Origin: Oscillospiraceae bacterium
Lineage (GTDB): Bacteria; Bacillota; Clostridia; Oscillospirales; Oscillospiraceae
Length of the DNA: 6,993 nucleotides
Direction of reading: 5' to 3'
NCBI GenBank assembly: GCA_009785655.1
Contig: WQVW01000087.1
Span: 1-6,993, forward strand
Part shown: positions 6,220 to 6,993 of the stretch, piece by piece
Layout: each line of letters starts with the position of its first letter
Numbering within the stretch: the first letter of the stretch is position 1
Notes under the pieces: generated by a model
Seen by the model: only the letters and a program-made list of their open reading frames with translations
What the model was told of the DNA's origin: nothing
The model's database searches: none
Made by a program: the position numbers and the translations under genes

Positions 6220-6669
6220 TTATAGTGTGTTTATCAGCATTTGTTTAAAAATGCTCGCCCGCAGCGTGTCTCGTTGATTCAATTGCGCCGGGCGCAACGC
6301 ATTGTTGCCTATGGCAGAGAGCATCAGCCTCGCTTGCATTTCAGTAACCGCACCGCCTTTGAGCAGATTTGCAATCAGTGCGGTGCATGAATTGATATCT
6401 ATTCCGTCGCCAATGGCATTGACCGTGTGCATAATTAGCTGTTCCGGCTCCATCTCAACCCTGGTGATCCTGATAAAACCGCCGCCGCCGCGCCTGCTTT
6501 CAACAATATACCCGTGTTCCGGCGAAAAACGTGTTGATATAACGTAATTTATTTGGCTGGGCACACAGTTAAATCTTGTCGCAAGCTCCGCGCGCTGCAA
6601 CTCCGCCGTTCCGCCGAGTTGATTCAGCATTTCATCAATAAATCCGGCGATGACATCACTTACTCTCAT
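6220..6669 (-). CDS. ctsR: Transcriptional repressor of class III heat-shock genes, CtsR
   Basis: 149 residues, the normal CtsR length. It is a dimeric winged-helix repressor that binds direct heptamer repeats upstream of clp genes; heat acts on its glycine-rich wing and releases it. Seen: MRVSDVIAGFIDEML at the start; the recognition region ELATRFNCVPSQINYVISTR (28-47); HGYIVESRRGGGGFIRI (52-68), with the wing arginines R59/R60 and the tetraglycine tip 61-64; and a C-terminal helical dimer/ClpC-contact domain (about 76-149) ending RDTLRASIFKQML. The start at 6667-6669 was chosen because GGAGG lies eight bases upstream and the N-terminus matches known CtsR. A longer in-frame ATG at 6739-6741 would begin inside the -35 box, so it is rejected. 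First gene of the operon, preceded by two CtsR boxes, so it should repress itself. Because mcsB is not beside it, release may depend on the intrinsic thermosensor and ClpC. Confidence 0.96.
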   Translation of the reverse strand: MRVSDVIAGFIDEMLNQLGGTAELQRAELATRFNCVPSQINYVISTRFSPEHGYIVESRRGGGGFIRITRVEMEPEQLIMHTVNAIGDGIDINSCTALIANLLKGGAVTEMQARLMLSAIGNNALRPAQLNQRDTLRASIFKQMLINTL

Positions 6670-6677
6670 GCCTCTTT

Positions 6678-6682
6678 CCTCC
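6678..6682 (-). promoter_or_regulatory. Ribosome binding site deciding the ctsR start
   Basis: GGAGG on the minus strand, eight bases before the ATG at 6667-6669. It fixes the start at this ATG and not at the upstream in-frame ATG, which overlaps the -35 box. Confidence 0.8.
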
Positions 6683-6689
6683 GTTTGAC

Positions 6690-6706
6690 TTTGACTATCT
6701 TTGATC
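6690..6706 (-). promoter_or_regulatory. CtsR operator, downstream box
   Basis: The minus strand reads GATCAAAGATAGTCAAA, two heptamers separated by three bases. It matches the known CtsR box (RGTCAAA-NAN-RGTCAAA) with one mismatch in the first heptamer. A third AGTCAAA (6684-6690) overlaps the end by one base. The box covers roughly +1 to +17, so bound CtsR would block the initiation site. Confidence 0.88.
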
Positions 6707-6712
6707 TTTTTT

Positions 6713-6741
6713 ATTATACGCCTTTGCGCCGTCTCTATCAA
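6713..6741 (-). promoter_or_regulatory. Sigma-A promoter of ctsR-mcsA-clpC
   Basis: On the minus strand -35 TTGATA (6736-6741) is followed by 17 bases and a perfect -10 TATAAT (6713-6718). The predicted start is near 6706, giving a leader of about 37 bases to the ctsR ATG. CtsR boxes lie on both sides. Confidence 0.88.
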
Positions 6742-6748
6742 CTTTGTT

Positions 6749-6765
6749 TTTGACCTTTCCTGACC
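6749..6765 (-). promoter_or_regulatory. CtsR operator, upstream box
   Basis: The minus strand reads GGTCAGGAAAGGTCAAA. The second heptamer and the NAN spacer fit the CtsR consensus exactly; the first heptamer differs at its last two bases. It lies about -43 to -59 from the predicted start, just upstream of the -35 box, and could act together with the downstream box. Confidence 0.65.
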
Positions 6766-6940
6766 AATCGCGACTTAAAATTCCCCAGAATCGCACGATT
6801 GCTCCCGTTTTCTCAAAATTTCGCCTGTTTTCAGCGTATGCGAGTGCTATTTTCAACCACAGTCTTTTGTTCGTATGAAAACGCGCTAAACCATTGCGGG
6901 GGGCGCGTGATCTTCGCGTCCCGCCTTCACCTGTGTCCCC

Positions 6941-6969
6941 TTGACAAACCCTCCTCATAGCGATATCAT
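6941..6969 (+). promoter_or_regulatory. Sigma-A-type promoter reading out of the right edge
   Basis: TTGACA (6941-6946), 17 bases, then TATCAT (6964-6969), a 5/6 match to the -10. Transcription would start near 6976 and leave the window, so a divergent gene or RNA probably lies to the right. The stretch 6766-6940 between this and the CtsR boxes contains no gene I can support; its only visible structure is a small inverted repeat AATCG-CA-CGATT (6789-6800). Confidence 0.6.
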
Positions 6970-6993
6970 AAAACCACTGTACAAAATCTTACA

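Noticed and set aside
6670..6741. A 24-residue N-terminal extension of CtsR from the ATG at 6739-6741
   Set aside because: That ATG overlaps the -35 box and lies upstream of the predicted transcript start. The start at 6669 has a proper ribosome binding site and matches the family N-terminus.
6695..6958. An 87-codon minus-strand ORF upstream of ctsR
   Set aside because: It covers both the ctsR promoter and the upstream CtsR box, has no recognisable protein pattern and is rich in Arg and Lys, as random frames in this region would be.

Overview
The window looks like chromosomal DNA from a low-to-mid GC Gram-positive anaerobe, most likely a member of the Clostridia. The clearest sign is a ctsR-mcsA-clpC heat-shock operon with CtsR boxes at its promoter. 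Strong AGGAGG-type ribosome binding sites, sigma-A-like promoters and a lipobox lipoprotein agree with this. Base composition is roughly balanced (about half GC by eye), so a clostridial gut or environmental lineage is more likely than a Bacillus. No mobile element, CRISPR array, tRNA or rRNA was found.

Layout from left to right. Positions 1-1442 (minus strand) hold a two-gene succinate--CoA ligase-type operon: sucC, then sucD, which runs off the left edge. The two overlap by four bases (ATGA), and a good promoter lies just upstream of sucC. Positions 1443-1627 are a divergent intergenic region with that promoter and a GC-rich hairpin that would sit in the leader of the plus-strand gene. Positions 1628-1984 (plus strand) hold a 118-residue cysteine-containing protein of unknown function. 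It converges on a minus-strand lipoprotein gene (2054-3127), and a hairpin terminator at 1991-2022 lies between them. Positions 3128-3248 hold the lipoprotein promoter and the terminator of the clp operon.

Positions 3249-6669 (minus strand) are the protein quality-control operon: ctsR (repressor), mcsA (zinc-finger/UVR protein) and clpC (Hsp100 unfoldase for ClpP). Its promoter (6713-6741) is flanked by two CtsR-type direct repeats. CtsR would hold the operon off at normal temperature and release it on heat or protein stress. ClpC would then unfold substrates, and probably CtsR itself, for ClpP. Positions 6766-6993 contain no convincing gene, only a plus-strand promoter pointing out of the window.

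The most notable point is what is missing. The arginine-kinase gene mcsB, which normally lies between mcsA and clpC, is absent; only 47 bases separate the two genes. The McsA protein also lacks the second CxxC zinc-finger pair of the Bacillus protein. ClpC, however, keeps both glutamates at the positions used to bind phospho-arginine. A second point is that both ligase subunits differ from the SucC/SucD consensus at CoA- and substrate-site motifs, so the true acyl substrate is uncertain. I see no clear sign of a wholly new multi-gene system here.
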